Below, in pieces: positions 45,402 to 54,816 of a DNA stretch of 64,000 bases. How positions within the stretch are numbered: position 1 is the stretch's first letter; every line of letters begins with the position of its first letter. The DNA comes from UPXZ01 sp964634605 (GTDB lineage: Bacteria; Bacteroidota; Bacteroidia; Bacteroidales; Paludibacteraceae): positions 1-64,000 of the forward strand of contig CAZWLJ010000007.1 in assembly GCA_964634605.1 (NCBI GenBank), read 5' to 3'. The position numbers were made by a program, and so were the translations under genes. The notes below the pieces were generated by a model that made no database searches, was not told where the DNA came from, and saw nothing but the letters and a program-made list of their open reading frames with translations.

Positions 45402-45461
45402 AAATACACAAGTATTTGTAACAAAAGGGAAAGGAATCATTAAAATATTAAATTAGTTTTG
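45402..45461 (+). promoter_or_regulatory. Predicted promoter and palindrome upstream of third susC
   Basis: In the 295-bp gap before the SusC gene, TAGTTTTG at 45454-45461 matches TAnnTTTG exactly, about 78 bp before the ATG. Upstream is the palindrome AAATAC-ACAA-GTATTT (45402-45417), followed directly by GTAACA, so that TTTGTAACA (45415-45423) is shared with the xusA promoter region. This suggests a second regulated promoter inside the locus. I find no good intrinsic terminator after the CE6-CE1 gene. Confidence 0.4.
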
Positions 45462-45538
45462 AGCGTAAATATCAAATCAGTAATCAATTAACAAAATTTT
45501 CAGATGTTATTAAATTATTAAAATTATTCTGCAGTTTT

Positions 45539-48500
45539 ATGAAAAAAAACAAGACATTCAAATCTGCGGTACTTTTTGTTTTATTTATGATTATTCCTTT
45601 CGGAGTATTCTCACAAATAACAATCAGAGGAACCGTCACTGACGCCACCAACGAAACATTGGTAGGTGTGAGCATTATGGAAACTGGTACCGGAAACGGT
45701 ACAGTAACTGATTTAAACGGCAATTATGAAATTAAGGTTGCCGGAAATGCATCGCTTACTTTCAGCTACGTAGGTTTTTTCAGCCAGACAATTGCCGTGA
45801 AAGGACAACAGGTAATCAATGTTGTGCTTCAGGCAGACGTTGTGGGACTGGAAGAAATTGTAGTTATCGGTTACGGAAGTTTGCGGAAGGAAGCCGTAAC
45901 TGGTTCAGTGGCTTCGATGGACGGAAGTAAACTTACCGAAATACAATCCGGAAATGTTACTTCAGCCCTTTCAGGACGTATTGCCGGAGTACAGTTAACT
46001 CAAACGAGTTCGAAACCCGGTGATGATATGCGTATCCGCATCCGCGGTACACGTTCATTCAGTGGCGACAACGATCCGTTGGTTGTGCTCGACGGAATTC
46101 CCTTTGCAGGAACTTTCGGAGATATCAATCCCAACGACATTAAAAGTATAGATATTCTGAAAGATGCTTCTGCAACAGCTATCTACGGCTCGCGCGGTGC
46201 AAACGGTGTGATTATCGTTACCACTAAAAAAGGTGTTCCGGGTCAGAAAGCTAAACTGACTTACAATGCATTTACCGGAGTAAAAACACTCTACAACCGT
46301 TATCCGATGATGAGCGGTGACGAATTGTACGAAGTAAGAAAAATTGCGGGTGTTTACAAAGATACGCAGGGCAATCCAACCATGGGAGCCGACGAAGCTC
46401 AGGGTGTCAATACCGACTGGCAAAGCCTGCTCTTTAAAAACGGAAACGTACAAAGTCATGACGTGGGCATATCAGGAGGTACCGAAGGTGGAAGTTATAA
46501 TTTTGGTGGAAGTTACTTCAAAGACCAGGCCTTACTTCCCGGACAGAATTACAGCCGTATAAACCTGCGAGCCAGTGTGGATCAAAGTGTGGGCAAGTAC
46601 CTCCGCTTTGGATTAACATCAAACAATAGTTACACCAACTCCAACGGCAGAAGCATCGGTATGCTCAATACACTTATGCTCTCTTCACTTATTAATCCTT
46701 ACAAGGAAGATGGAAGCTGGAAACAAAGAGTAAGCTCTGTTAACGATCAGAATGTTTGGGTTTACTCACGCGATTCTTATGAAAGTTTAGGCGATAAATT
46801 TGCCGATAACCAACGCGGTTTCGCTTCCTACAACTCATTGTTCGGCGAAGTGAAAATTCCATGGGTGGAAGGTTTGAGTTACCGGCTGAATTTAGGTCTC
46901 AATCTTCGCGGTGCCAACAGAGGCCAGTATCGCGGGATAGGTACACTCAACGACGCTTCCACAGCTCAGGCAAACGGTTCGCTGGATAAACGTCTGACAA
47001 CTCAGTGGGTTGCTGAAAACATAGTGACTTATGATAAAACTTTTAACAAACATCACATCAATCTCACCGGATTGTATTCATCGGAAAAAACGCAATACGA
47101 CCGTTCATACGTATCTGCTATTAACATTCCTGCCGATTTCTTCCTCTACTGGAATCTGGGACAGGCAGCTAAAGCAGACGTTACGGTATCACCGAATGAA
47201 CAGGTTTATCAGGACTGGGGTTTAACCTCATGGATGGGACGTGTGATGTATGATTATGATAACCGTTATATGCTGAGCGTTGCATTACGTTCCGATGGTT
47301 CGTCGCGGTTGGCTGACGGATATAAATGGCATACATATCCCGCTGTTTCGGCAGGATGGAATATCGGCAAGGAAGCCTTTATAACAGATAACGCTGACTG
47401 GATTAATAATCTTAAACTTCGTCTCGGCTGGGGACAAACATCGAACCAGGCTGTATCGCCTTATGCCACACTCGGAAGTCTTAATACACGTCCTTACAAT
47501 TTCGGAACCACCAATGTTACAGGTCTTTATGTTTCATCCGTGCCAAGTCCCGGATTAGGATGGGAATATTCAATTACATACAATGCTGGTTTGGATTTCG
47601 CTCTGTTGAACAACCGCCTCTGGGGAAGCATCGACTATTATTCAACAAATACCAGGGATATATTGTATCAGGTGCCCCTGCCTCAAACATCAGGTGTAGG
47701 CAGTTATTGGGCTAATGTAGGTAAAGTAAAAAACAATGGGCTGGAACTTGCCCTCAACGGAATTATTATCGACAATGTCGATGGATGGACATGGGAAGCC
47801 GGTGTTAATTTCTACACAAATCACAATGAAGTAACAGAAATTTCAAGTGGAGTGGATAAAGATCTTTCTATTTTCCTCTTCAAAGGTCATTCTATTAATT
47901 CCATATATGATTTCAAAAAAATCGGTATCTGGCAGGAAAATGATCCTTATCGTGATAATCTTGAACCCGGAGGACACGCAGGTATGATCAAAGTGCTTTA
48001 TACCGGAGAATATGGTGCAGACGGAAAACCGGTACGCGCCATTAAAGACGACGATAAACAGGTACTCAAGGTTGATCCTGACTGGTTGGGTGGTTTCAAT
48101 ACCCGCGTGGCATACAAAAGATGGGACATGAACGTTATTGGTTCTTATCAGCACGGTGGTATTCTGATTAGTGCACTGCATTCGTCTAACGGTTACCTCA
48201 ACCTGCTTACTGGTCGTCGTGGTCAGATAAAAGTAGATTACTGGACTCCCGAAAATACCGATGCCAAATACCCGATACCGGCAGCTCCTCAAAGTGGCGA
48301 CAATCAAAAATACGGCAGCACATTAGGATATTTCGATGCATCTTATTTCAAAGTGGGACAAATTACGCTGGGTTACAATCTTGACTCAAAAATGAACTGG
48401 TTCAAAGATCTCGGTTTTGGCTCTGCACGGCTTTACTTCACGCTGCAAAATGCCTTTGTACTGTTCTCGCCATTTGCAAGTGAAACCGGCCTGGATCCGA

Positions 48501-48634
48501 CAACCAACTCTTTCGGAAACGAAAATGCAGCCGTAACTACCGGTTTGCCATATCGGGCAACTCAAATGCCGGTAGTGAGCGCCAATTCACCTCAGACACG
48601 TAATTATGTATTCGGACTCAGTTTGACGCTATAA
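45539..48634 (+). CDS. Third SusC-like TonB-dependent transporter
   Basis: The 1031-residue receptor has a signal peptide (ending VFSQ near 26), a carboxypeptidase-regulatory-like domain (about 27-105, ITIRGTVTDATNETLVGVSI), a TonB-box-like EEIVVIGYG (about 105-113), a plug (RIAGVQLTQTSSKPGDDM, GANGVIIVTTKKG) and a C-terminal barrel (ending YVFGLSLTL). It is a canonical SusC and clearly different from XusA and XusC. It opens the second transport unit, after a predicted promoter, and is paired with the SusD-like gene 156 bp downstream. It may take larger or differently decorated fragments than the core pairs; this is inference. Confidence 0.92.
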   Translation: MKKNKTFKSAVLFVLFMIIPFGVFSQITIRGTVTDATNETLVGVSIMETGTGNGTVTDLNGNYEIKVAGNASLTFSYVGFFSQTIAVKGQQVINVVLQADVVGLEEIVVIGYGSLRKEAVTGSVASMDGSKLTEIQSGNVTSALSGRIAGVQLTQTSSKPGDDMRIRIRGTRSFSGDNDPLVVLDGIPFAGTFGDINPNDIKSIDILKDASATAIYGSRGANGVIIVTTKKGVPGQKAKLTYNAFTGVKTLYNRYPMMSGDELYEVRKIAGVYKDTQGNPTMGADEAQGVNTDWQSLLFKNGNVQSHDVGISGGTEGGSYNFGGSYFKDQALLPGQNYSRINLRASVDQSVGKYLRFGLTSNNSYTNSNGRSIGMLNTLMLSSLINPYKEDGSWKQRVSSVNDQNVWVYSRDSYESLGDKFADNQRGFASYNSLFGEVKIPWVEGLSYRLNLGLNLRGANRGQYRGIGTLNDASTAQANGSLDKRLTTQWVAENIVTYDKTFNKHHINLTGLYSSEKTQYDRSYVSAINIPADFFLYWNLGQAAKADVTVSPNEQVYQDWGLTSWMGRVMYDYDNRYMLSVALRSDGSSRLADGYKWHTYPAVSAGWNIGKEAFITDNADWINNLKLRLGWGQTSNQAVSPYATLGSLNTRPYNFGTTNVTGLYVSSVPSPGLGWEYSITYNAGLDFALLNNRLWGSIDYYSTNTRDILYQVPLPQTSGVGSYWANVGKVKNNGLELALNGIIIDNVDGWTWEAGVNFYTNHNEVTEISSGVDKDLSIFLFKGHSINSIYDFKKIGIWQENDPYRDNLEPGGHAGMIKVLYTGEYGADGKPVRAIKDDDKQVLKVDPDWLGGFNTRVAYKRWDMNVIGSYQHGGILISALHSSNGYLNLLTGRRGQIKVDYWTPENTDAKYPIPAAPQSGDNQKYGSTLGYFDASYFKVGQITLGYNLDSKMNWFKDLGFGSARLYFTLQNAFVLFSPFASETGLDPTTNSFGNENAAVTTGLPYRATQMPVVSANSPQTRNYVFGLSLTL

Positions 48635-48662
48635 TTTAAAAACTATAAATTAAGGAAATAAA

Positions 48663-48776
48663 ATGAAACGAGTCCCGCCCCGGCAGAACAAGTTTCAAAC
48701 ATCCACTCAAAAAAATAAATAATTTCGTATGAAACGAGTCCTGTTTACGGGACGAGTTACATGTGACAACAAATAA
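48663..48776 (+). repeat. Tandem repeat element with two micro-ORFs between third susC and susD
   Basis: The 13-mer ATGAAACGAGTCC occurs twice, at 48663 and 48729, 66 bp apart. Each copy starts a short ORF beginning MKRV: 19 codons to a stop at 48722 and 15 codons to a stop at 48776. The second copy also holds a small hairpin, GTCC-TGTTTAC-GGGAC. A third partial match (GGACGAGTT) lies inside it. The DNA is locally more GC-rich than the gap around it. I do not recognise the element. Confidence 0.55.
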
Positions 48777-48790
48777 ACAATTATTTACAC

Positions 48791-50734
48791 ATGAAAAATA
48801 TAAAATCTAAATTCATTCTTGGTACACTGGTAATGACTATGTTTGCCGTTTCCTGTACCGATGTTTTGGAAGAAACCCCGCGCTCCATATATACTCCTGA
48901 ATACTTTAAAACCGAACAGGGTGTTCAGGGCGGATTGGTTTCTTTATATGCCCATACCCGTTACATTTTCGGGCAATATTATTATGCTGCCCAGCAATGC
49001 GGTACTGACGAGTATACCTATGCACAAAGTGCCGATAACAACTTTAAGGATACCGATATGTCGGGTGTAGGTAGCCTGAATGCTTCGAGTGCCCGGTCAG
49101 ATGTTGTCTGGAATGCTGCATTCACCAATATAAATACTGCCAGCGGTATTATCGAAAATGCTGCTTCCGTAGGTCTTTCGGAAGCCCTGATTTCCGAAGC
49201 CAGATTCTGGCGTGCATGGGATTATTTCGAACTGGTACAGAACTTTGGCGGTGTGCCACTGGATTTTGGCTCGGGTGAATTGAAGTTCAACACCACGCCT
49301 TCACGTGTTTCGAAGCGCAATACCGTTCCCGAAGTTTATACAAAAGCTATCTTCCCGGATTTGAAAATTGCTGTCGAAAACCTGCCTGACAAAGGACGAG
49401 TTACCGGTGGGGTAACCAAAACAGCTGCACGTCTGTATTTAGCCAAAGCATATCTGACTTACGGTTGGTGGCTGCAAAATCCCAACGGAATACCAACTTA
49501 TCCTGAAACCCCGCGTACCGATCCTGACGGACACGATGCTGCCTGGTATTTCCAGCAAGCATACAATATTGCCCTCGAAGGAATTGATAAAGCAGGCGGT
49601 AATTTCAAATTGCTTGATTATTATTATGATGTAAATTTGGGAAGCAACGACCGCAATGCCGAAATCGTTCTTTACAGCGACCACGTACAGGACGAATATT
49701 ACAATGCAGCAAGCCTTTCTTATTCCAACGGTGCAGCACCCGAATTTTACTCTACCTGGTTTGTTACCTGCAATACTGGAAATATACGCAGTTCGGCTGA
49801 CGGTACCAAATACGACGTATCTTCGGTTCAGCGCGAAGCCGTTCAGTGGGGCGGACGTCCCTGGACTCGTATGGCTCCTCCAATCGAGGTGTTTACCAAA
49901 ACATTTGCCGATAAAACCAATGACAGCCGGTACGACGGTACTTTTGCCACCGTATTTCCAGGTAACTGGGGTAAAAATAACAGAACTGAGGTTAGCTTGT
50001 TCAACGCCAATGGCTTGCCGGTTAAAAACGGAGAAGCTGTTCTAAGTTTCCTCGATGAAGACAATCCTGCCGTAGTTTATCCTAACGGTGCCGGAAAAAG
50101 TAATGTTGGTGCTGGTGAGCTGCCCGGAAGAGCCGACTGGGTTATCAATCCGAGTGGAATCAGCCGTATTTACTATCCCGGTTTATGGAAAAAGGGAACA
50201 TACCGTACCGACAACGGAACCGGATTGGGTCAACCGAATGGTGCTCTTACCCGTCCGTGGAACATTGCCAAATTCTCTGAATTTTATTTCATAGCTGCCG
50301 AAGCTGCCGTGAAAGGTGCAACAGGAAGCAAAAGCGCCCGCGATCTGATCAACGTGATCCGTGCCCGTGCCGGTAAATGGCGTTTCAACAACAACGGACA
50401 ATGGAAAGGACAGGGTGCAAAATCTCAAGATAACAGCGCTGCTATGATAGCAGCTACCCCTGCCACTATAGATATTAATTATATCCTTGCCGAACGCAGC
50501 CGTGAATATTACGGTGAAGGTTATCGCTGGCTCGACCTCGTACGTACGCAAAAATGGGATGAAATTGCAAAAACTTATACCATTTGCGGAATAGCTGCAG
50601 GTGACCATACACCTGTGAAAGTTAACCGTACAATTGAAAAATTTCATTATCTGCGTCCTGTACCGCAGGGTCAGATTGATGGCATGACTATGACTGATGA
50701 AGAAAAGAAAGCGTACCAGAATCCTGGTTATTAG
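48791..50734 (+). CDS. Third SusD-like lipoprotein
   Basis: The 647-residue surface lipoprotein (Cys at about 22, FAVSCTDV) is the partner of the SusC upstream. SusD traits: EARFWRAWDYFELVQNFGGVPLD (about 136-158; key part FWRAWDYFELV), KFSEFYFIAAEAAVKG near 490-505 and ILAERSREYYGEGYRWLDLVR (about 564-584; key part ERSREYYGEGYRW), ending in QNPGY. It should bind xylan fragments and cover the SusC barrel. Many Trp and Tyr residues are consistent with sugar stacking. Substrate is inferred from the neighbours only. Confidence 0.92.
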   Translation: MKNIKSKFILGTLVMTMFAVSCTDVLEETPRSIYTPEYFKTEQGVQGGLVSLYAHTRYIFGQYYYAAQQCGTDEYTYAQSADNNFKDTDMSGVGSLNASSARSDVVWNAAFTNINTASGIIENAASVGLSEALISEARFWRAWDYFELVQNFGGVPLDFGSGELKFNTTPSRVSKRNTVPEVYTKAIFPDLKIAVENLPDKGRVTGGVTKTAARLYLAKAYLTYGWWLQNPNGIPTYPETPRTDPDGHDAAWYFQQAYNIALEGIDKAGGNFKLLDYYYDVNLGSNDRNAEIVLYSDHVQDEYYNAASLSYSNGAAPEFYSTWFVTCNTGNIRSSADGTKYDVSSVQREAVQWGGRPWTRMAPPIEVFTKTFADKTNDSRYDGTFATVFPGNWGKNNRTEVSLFNANGLPVKNGEAVLSFLDEDNPAVVYPNGAGKSNVGAGELPGRADWVINPSGISRIYYPGLWKKGTYRTDNGTGLGQPNGALTRPWNIAKFSEFYFIAAEAAVKGATGSKSARDLINVIRARAGKWRFNNNGQWKGQGAKSQDNSAAMIAATPATIDINYILAERSREYYGEGYRWLDLVRTQKWDEIAKTYTICGIAAGDHTPVKVNRTIEKFHYLRPVPQGQIDGMTMTDEEKKAYQNPGY

Positions 50735-50750
50735 TTGATAAGGTGAAAAT

Positions 50751-50786
50751 GGCTGGAGGGCAAAATGACCCTCCGGCTTATTTTTA
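50751..50786 (+). terminator. Probable terminator or mRNA hairpin after third susD
   Basis: GCTGGAGGG and CCCTCCGGC form a 9-bp GC-rich stem (one U-G pair) around an 8-nt loop, followed by TTATTTTTAT. The T-run is weak, so it may end only part of the transcripts or protect the susC-susD messenger, allowing higher expression of the transport pair than of the enzymes downstream. Confidence 0.6.
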
Positions 50787-50814
50787 TATCCGGAATTAAT
50801 AGAAGACTACTGTT

Positions 50815-53547
50815 ATGGCAAAATTTTTTACCAGAATATTCATTATTATTACAGGTATTTCCTTTTTTTCTTCATGCGCGTTGACAAAAGAAAAAGGATC
50901 AAATACCCGTGAGGTTATTTCTGTTAACGACGGATGGTCTTTTCATAAATATGATAAAGAAATGATCCCTGACAACCTTATATATGATGTCAGGCCTGAA
51001 ATTTCTCAAAACAATGAATATACAGTAGCTGATGCCAAACCGACTGAAGCACTGAAAACTGATTCGCAAAACGGGGTTCTGAAACCCTGGATACTTCCTG
51101 CAGCAAACCATTTCATTAAAGATACAACCAAACATCATGTTCGTCCGGAAGGAAATCCGGGAATTGATTTCCCTTTTGTGCAAAATGAATTTGATGATAC
51201 CGGCTGGCAAAAAGTAAATCTGCCGCATGATTGGGCTATAAACGCTTCTTTTTACAAAAGTGAAAATCCTGAAGTTGGTGGTGGCATGGGACGCCTTCCC
51301 GTCCACGGAGTAGCCTGGTACAGAAAAAAAATAGATATTTTACCTGCAGATTCAGTAAAATCTGTTTTTCTGGATTTTGAAGGTGTCATGTCATACGCCA
51401 TTGTGTGGGTAAATGGTCATTTGGCAGGTGGATGGCCTTACGGATACAATTCCTGGCGGGTAGATATCACACCTTATATAAGACCCGGAGGAGATAATCA
51501 GGTTGCCGTACGCGTGGACAACCCAAATAATTCCTCACGCTGGTATCCCGGAGCAGGAATTTACCGCAATGTATGGCTGGTTAAAACCAGTCCTGTTCAC
51601 ATCGGTCAGTGGGGTACATACATTACTGCCAAAGACATTACCAGCTCATCAGCAACTCTCGAGCTCGAAATCAACATGGATAACGACTCAAGATCGGCTA
51701 TTGATGTTGCTGTCAATACCTCTGTTTATGAATTGAAAGCCGACGGTTCAGGTAAGCCGAAAAAAGTGATTGATTTCCCCGAAGTGCTGGTAAAAGTCTC
51801 GTCTGAAAAAAGTGTCACCGAAAAAGTATCGGTTAATATCAAAAATCCGAAACTTTGGGGACCTCCGCCAGCCCAATCGCCCAATCTGTATCTTGCCATA
51901 ACTTCACTGACCCACAACGGCAAAATCATTGACCGGTACGAAACGCAGTTTGGAATTCGTCAACTGGAGTTTAATCCCGACAAAGGATTGATTGTAAACG
52001 GAGAACCTGTTAAAATTAAGGGAGTGAATCAGCATCATGATCTTGGAGCATTAGGTGCAGCATTCAATGTCAGAGCCGCCCGGCGTCAACTGGAAATACT
52101 TCAGGAAATGGGCTGCAACGCCATCCGGATGGCACACAATCCTCCATCGCCCGAACTGCTCAAACTAACCGATCAGATGGGCTTTTTGGTTGTAAATGAG
52201 ATATTTGACTCCTGGAAAAGAAAGAAAACTCCCCTGGATTTTCATCTGATTTTTTCCGATTGGGCAGAGGCTGACACCCGTGCTTTCGTTCGCCGCGACA
52301 GAAATCATCCTTCCGTTATCCTGTGGAGCTTCGGAAACGAAGTAGGAGAGCAGTACACGGGCCGGGAGGGAGCTGACCTGGCTCAGCAACTGAACGATTT
52401 TATCAGGGAAGAGGATCCAACCCGACCCACCACGCTCTCAATGAACTATGCAAAGCCTGATATGGAACTTCCGAAAGTACCGGATGTAATCGGACTCAAC
52501 TATCAGGGAGAAGGAATCAGACAGGATCCGGAATTTGAAGGAACAGATCGTATCCGGACAGCACCGCAGTATATTGCTTTCCATGAAAAATTTCCCGGAA
52601 AAATGATTTTCAGCAGCGAAACAGCATCTGCTTTCAGCAGCAGAGGTGATTACCTGTTCCCTGTGACCGAAAGTATCAGCTCTATCGTAAGAGACGGCAG
52701 GGGAGGAGATTCAAAAAAAGCCCGGGTAAGCGCTTACGAACTTTATGCCGTAGATTTTGGTTCGTCAGCCGATAAAGTATTCAAAATGCAGGATCAGCAT
52801 CCGTTTGTTGCAGGTGAATTTGTATGGACAGGCTTTGATCATCTGGGTGAACCAACTCCTTACTACTCTTCGCGCAGTTCGTATTGCGGAATAATGGATA
52901 TGGCCGGATTCAAAAAAGACCGTTTTTACCTCTACCAGTCACGCTGGCGCCCCGATATGCCAATGGTCCATATATTGCCTCACTGGAACTGGCCCGAAAG
53001 AAAGGGCGAAATTACTCCGGTACATGTTTTTACATCGGGCGATGAGGTGGAGCTTTTTCTGAATGGAATTTCGATGGGGCGAAAGAAAAAACAACCCCTG
53101 GAATACCGCATCCGATGGGATGACGTGAAGTATGAACCGGGAGAACTGAAAGCCGTTGCCTATAAAAATGGCAAAAAATGGGCTGAAAACAGTATGAAAA
53201 CAACGGAGAGTGCGGCAAAACTGACAGCCGTAGCAGACCGGACAACGATAAATTCAGATGGCAGCGACCTCTCGTTTATTACGGTGAGAATTGAGGACGA
53301 TAATGGCCTGAATGTACCGCTAACGAGTAATTCCATCCTTTTCACCATCGAAGGACCGGGTGAAATTGTAGCAACTGACAATGGTGATCCGACCAATTTT
53401 ACTCCATTCAATTCGCACGAGCGAAAAGCATTCAACGGCCTCTGCCTGGTGGTGGTAAAAGGGATTAAAGGTCAGTCAGGCAACATAAAAGTCATGGCCA
53501 AATCGGAAGGATTAAAAGCCGCTCAGGTTTTTATTGCCAGTAAATGA
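50815..53547 (+). CDS. GH2 glycoside hydrolase (beta-galactosidase-like) lipoprotein
   Basis: The 910-residue lipoprotein (Cys about 21, FFSSCALT) has the GH2 order: jelly-roll sugar-binding domain (about 110-260, NLPHDWAI, WYRKKI, WYPGAGIYRNVWL), Ig-like domain (about 265-375) and barrel (about 380-690) with acid/base E509 in SFGNEVGE and nucleophile E602 in FSSETASAF. Extra Ig-like domains of the DUF4982/invasin type follow (about 715-905). The start ATG at 50815 follows the hairpin by 30 bp. In glucuronoarabinoxylan a terminal galactose can occur on side chains, so beta-galactosidase or a related activity is likely; GH2 is too broad to be sure. Confidence 0.88.
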   Translation: MAKFFTRIFIIITGISFFSSCALTKEKGSNTREVISVNDGWSFHKYDKEMIPDNLIYDVRPEISQNNEYTVADAKPTEALKTDSQNGVLKPWILPAANHFIKDTTKHHVRPEGNPGIDFPFVQNEFDDTGWQKVNLPHDWAINASFYKSENPEVGGGMGRLPVHGVAWYRKKIDILPADSVKSVFLDFEGVMSYAIVWVNGHLAGGWPYGYNSWRVDITPYIRPGGDNQVAVRVDNPNNSSRWYPGAGIYRNVWLVKTSPVHIGQWGTYITAKDITSSSATLELEINMDNDSRSAIDVAVNTSVYELKADGSGKPKKVIDFPEVLVKVSSEKSVTEKVSVNIKNPKLWGPPPAQSPNLYLAITSLTHNGKIIDRYETQFGIRQLEFNPDKGLIVNGEPVKIKGVNQHHDLGALGAAFNVRAARRQLEILQEMGCNAIRMAHNPPSPELLKLTDQMGFLVVNEIFDSWKRKKTPLDFHLIFSDWAEADTRAFVRRDRNHPSVILWSFGNEVGEQYTGREGADLAQQLNDFIREEDPTRPTTLSMNYAKPDMELPKVPDVIGLNYQGEGIRQDPEFEGTDRIRTAPQYIAFHEKFPGKMIFSSETASAFSSRGDYLFPVTESISSIVRDGRGGDSKKARVSAYELYAVDFGSSADKVFKMQDQHPFVAGEFVWTGFDHLGEPTPYYSSRSSYCGIMDMAGFKKDRFYLYQSRWRPDMPMVHILPHWNWPERKGEITPVHVFTSGDEVELFLNGISMGRKKKQPLEYRIRWDDVKYEPGELKAVAYKNGKKWAENSMKTTESAAKLTAVADRTTINSDGSDLSFITVRIEDDNGLNVPLTSNSILFTIEGPGEIVATDNGDPTNFTPFNSHERKAFNGLCLVVVKGIKGQSGNIKVMAKSEGLKAAQVFIASK

Positions 53548-53560
53548 AACAGAAGTCAGA

Positions 53561-54802
53561 ATGAAAATTAAACATAAATATAGTTTCTGGATTATCCTTT
53601 TTTCCCTCTGTGCATTCCCGGAGGCAGGTTATTCTGCACAAAAAATTCCGCTCGTGTACAACAAAGAAAACAGAGGAGATAAATTTATTAAACCGGTGAT
53701 GGCTGAACTCAATCATCTTCAGGTGATAGAACCGCTGACAGATCCTTTTGCATGGTCTGATGGAAAAGGGAGATCCACAAAATTCAGAGACTGGAGCCGG
53801 CGACGGAACGAGATAGGTGCTGAAATACAGCATTATGAAATTGGAACAAAACCATTACGACCTGAAAATATCGAAGCAGAGTATAAAAATGATACCCTGA
53901 CAGTAAAGATTACGGTAAATGGCGAAACGCTTACTATGACTTCGAGGATAATCTTACCCGAAGGCAAAGGTCCGTTCCCTGCTGTAATCGGTATCGGGTG
54001 GGGTTCCGGAAGCCTCCCTCCGGATCTTTTTACATCAAGAAATATTGTGCAAATTCCTTTCAATTTTTCACAGGTAATGGCCTGGCAACAAAAACGGGGC
54101 AGAGAACCGATCAATAAACTCTATCCCGAACTGGTACATATGGGTGCTTACAGTGCCTGGTCGTGGGGAGTGAGCCGGTTAATAGACGGACTGGAGCTGG
54201 TAGCCGGCAAATTGCCGGTTGACCTCAGGCATCTGGGTATAACAGGTTGCTCTTTTGCCGGAAAAATGGCCCTTTATGCAGGCGCTTTCGATGAACGGAT
54301 TGCTCTTACCATTGCCCAGGAATCTGGTGGCGGTGGAGCTGCCGCCTGGAGGGTTTCGGAAACACTGGGGAATGTAGAAACTCTTGGAAAAACAAGCCAT
54401 GTATGGTTCATGGAAGATTTATTCAGATTTGCAAAAAATGTTTCCAGACTGCCGTTTGATCATCACGAGCTGATGGCAATGGTAGCTCCAAGGGCATTGC
54501 TCTGCCTCGGAAATCCCGATTATGAATGGCTGGCAGATGAATCCGGTTATGTGTCATGCAAAGCTGCAAAGCGTGTCTGGGAAACTTTCGGAATTGCCGA
54601 CAGGTTTGGTTTTTCCATTGCAGGCGGACACGGCCACTGCCAGTTGCCTGACTTTCAGAGAAAAGAGGTAGAGGCTTTTATTGATAAGTTTTTGCTGGGA
54701 GACACTTCGGCAAATACTCATGTTGAAATTCATCCTTATCCGAACGTAGATTTTGCCCGCTGGACCAATTGGTGGGGCACAAAATCTCCTGTATTTCATT
54801 AA
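53561..54802 (+). CDS. CE15 glucuronoyl methylesterase-like enzyme with variant nucleophile motif
   Basis: CE15 enzymes cleave the ester between 4-O-methylglucuronate on xylan and lignin alcohols. I chose the ATG at 53561: it gives a signal peptide (ending GYSAQ near 26), whereas the upstream ATG at 53534 overlaps the GH2 gene and adds nine polar residues. The 413 residues show the alpha/beta-hydrolase core with nucleophile S231 in TGCSFAGKMALYAG, E254 in AQESGGGG followed by AAAWR, and His in GGHGHCQ (H357/H359). The usual CE15 motif is GCSRxGK; here Phe replaces the Arg after Ser, while the Lys is kept. HHELMAMVAPRALL is typical of the family. Its place beside alpha-glucuronidase genes fits the role. 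Confidence 0.87.
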   Translation: MKIKHKYSFWIILFSLCAFPEAGYSAQKIPLVYNKENRGDKFIKPVMAELNHLQVIEPLTDPFAWSDGKGRSTKFRDWSRRRNEIGAEIQHYEIGTKPLRPENIEAEYKNDTLTVKITVNGETLTMTSRIILPEGKGPFPAVIGIGWGSGSLPPDLFTSRNIVQIPFNFSQVMAWQQKRGREPINKLYPELVHMGAYSAWSWGVSRLIDGLELVAGKLPVDLRHLGITGCSFAGKMALYAGAFDERIALTIAQESGGGGAAAWRVSETLGNVETLGKTSHVWFMEDLFRFAKNVSRLPFDHHELMAMVAPRALLCLGNPDYEWLADESGYVSCKAAKRVWETFGIADRFGFSIAGGHGHCQLPDFQRKEVEAFIDKFLLGDTSANTHVEIHPYPNVDFARWTNWWGTKSPVFH

Positions 54803-54816
54803 AAATAAAAAAATAA

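Noticed and set aside
53534..53560. Upstream ATG of the CE15 gene
   Set aside because: It overlaps the GH2 coding end and puts polar residues before the signal peptide; ATG 53561 fits better.
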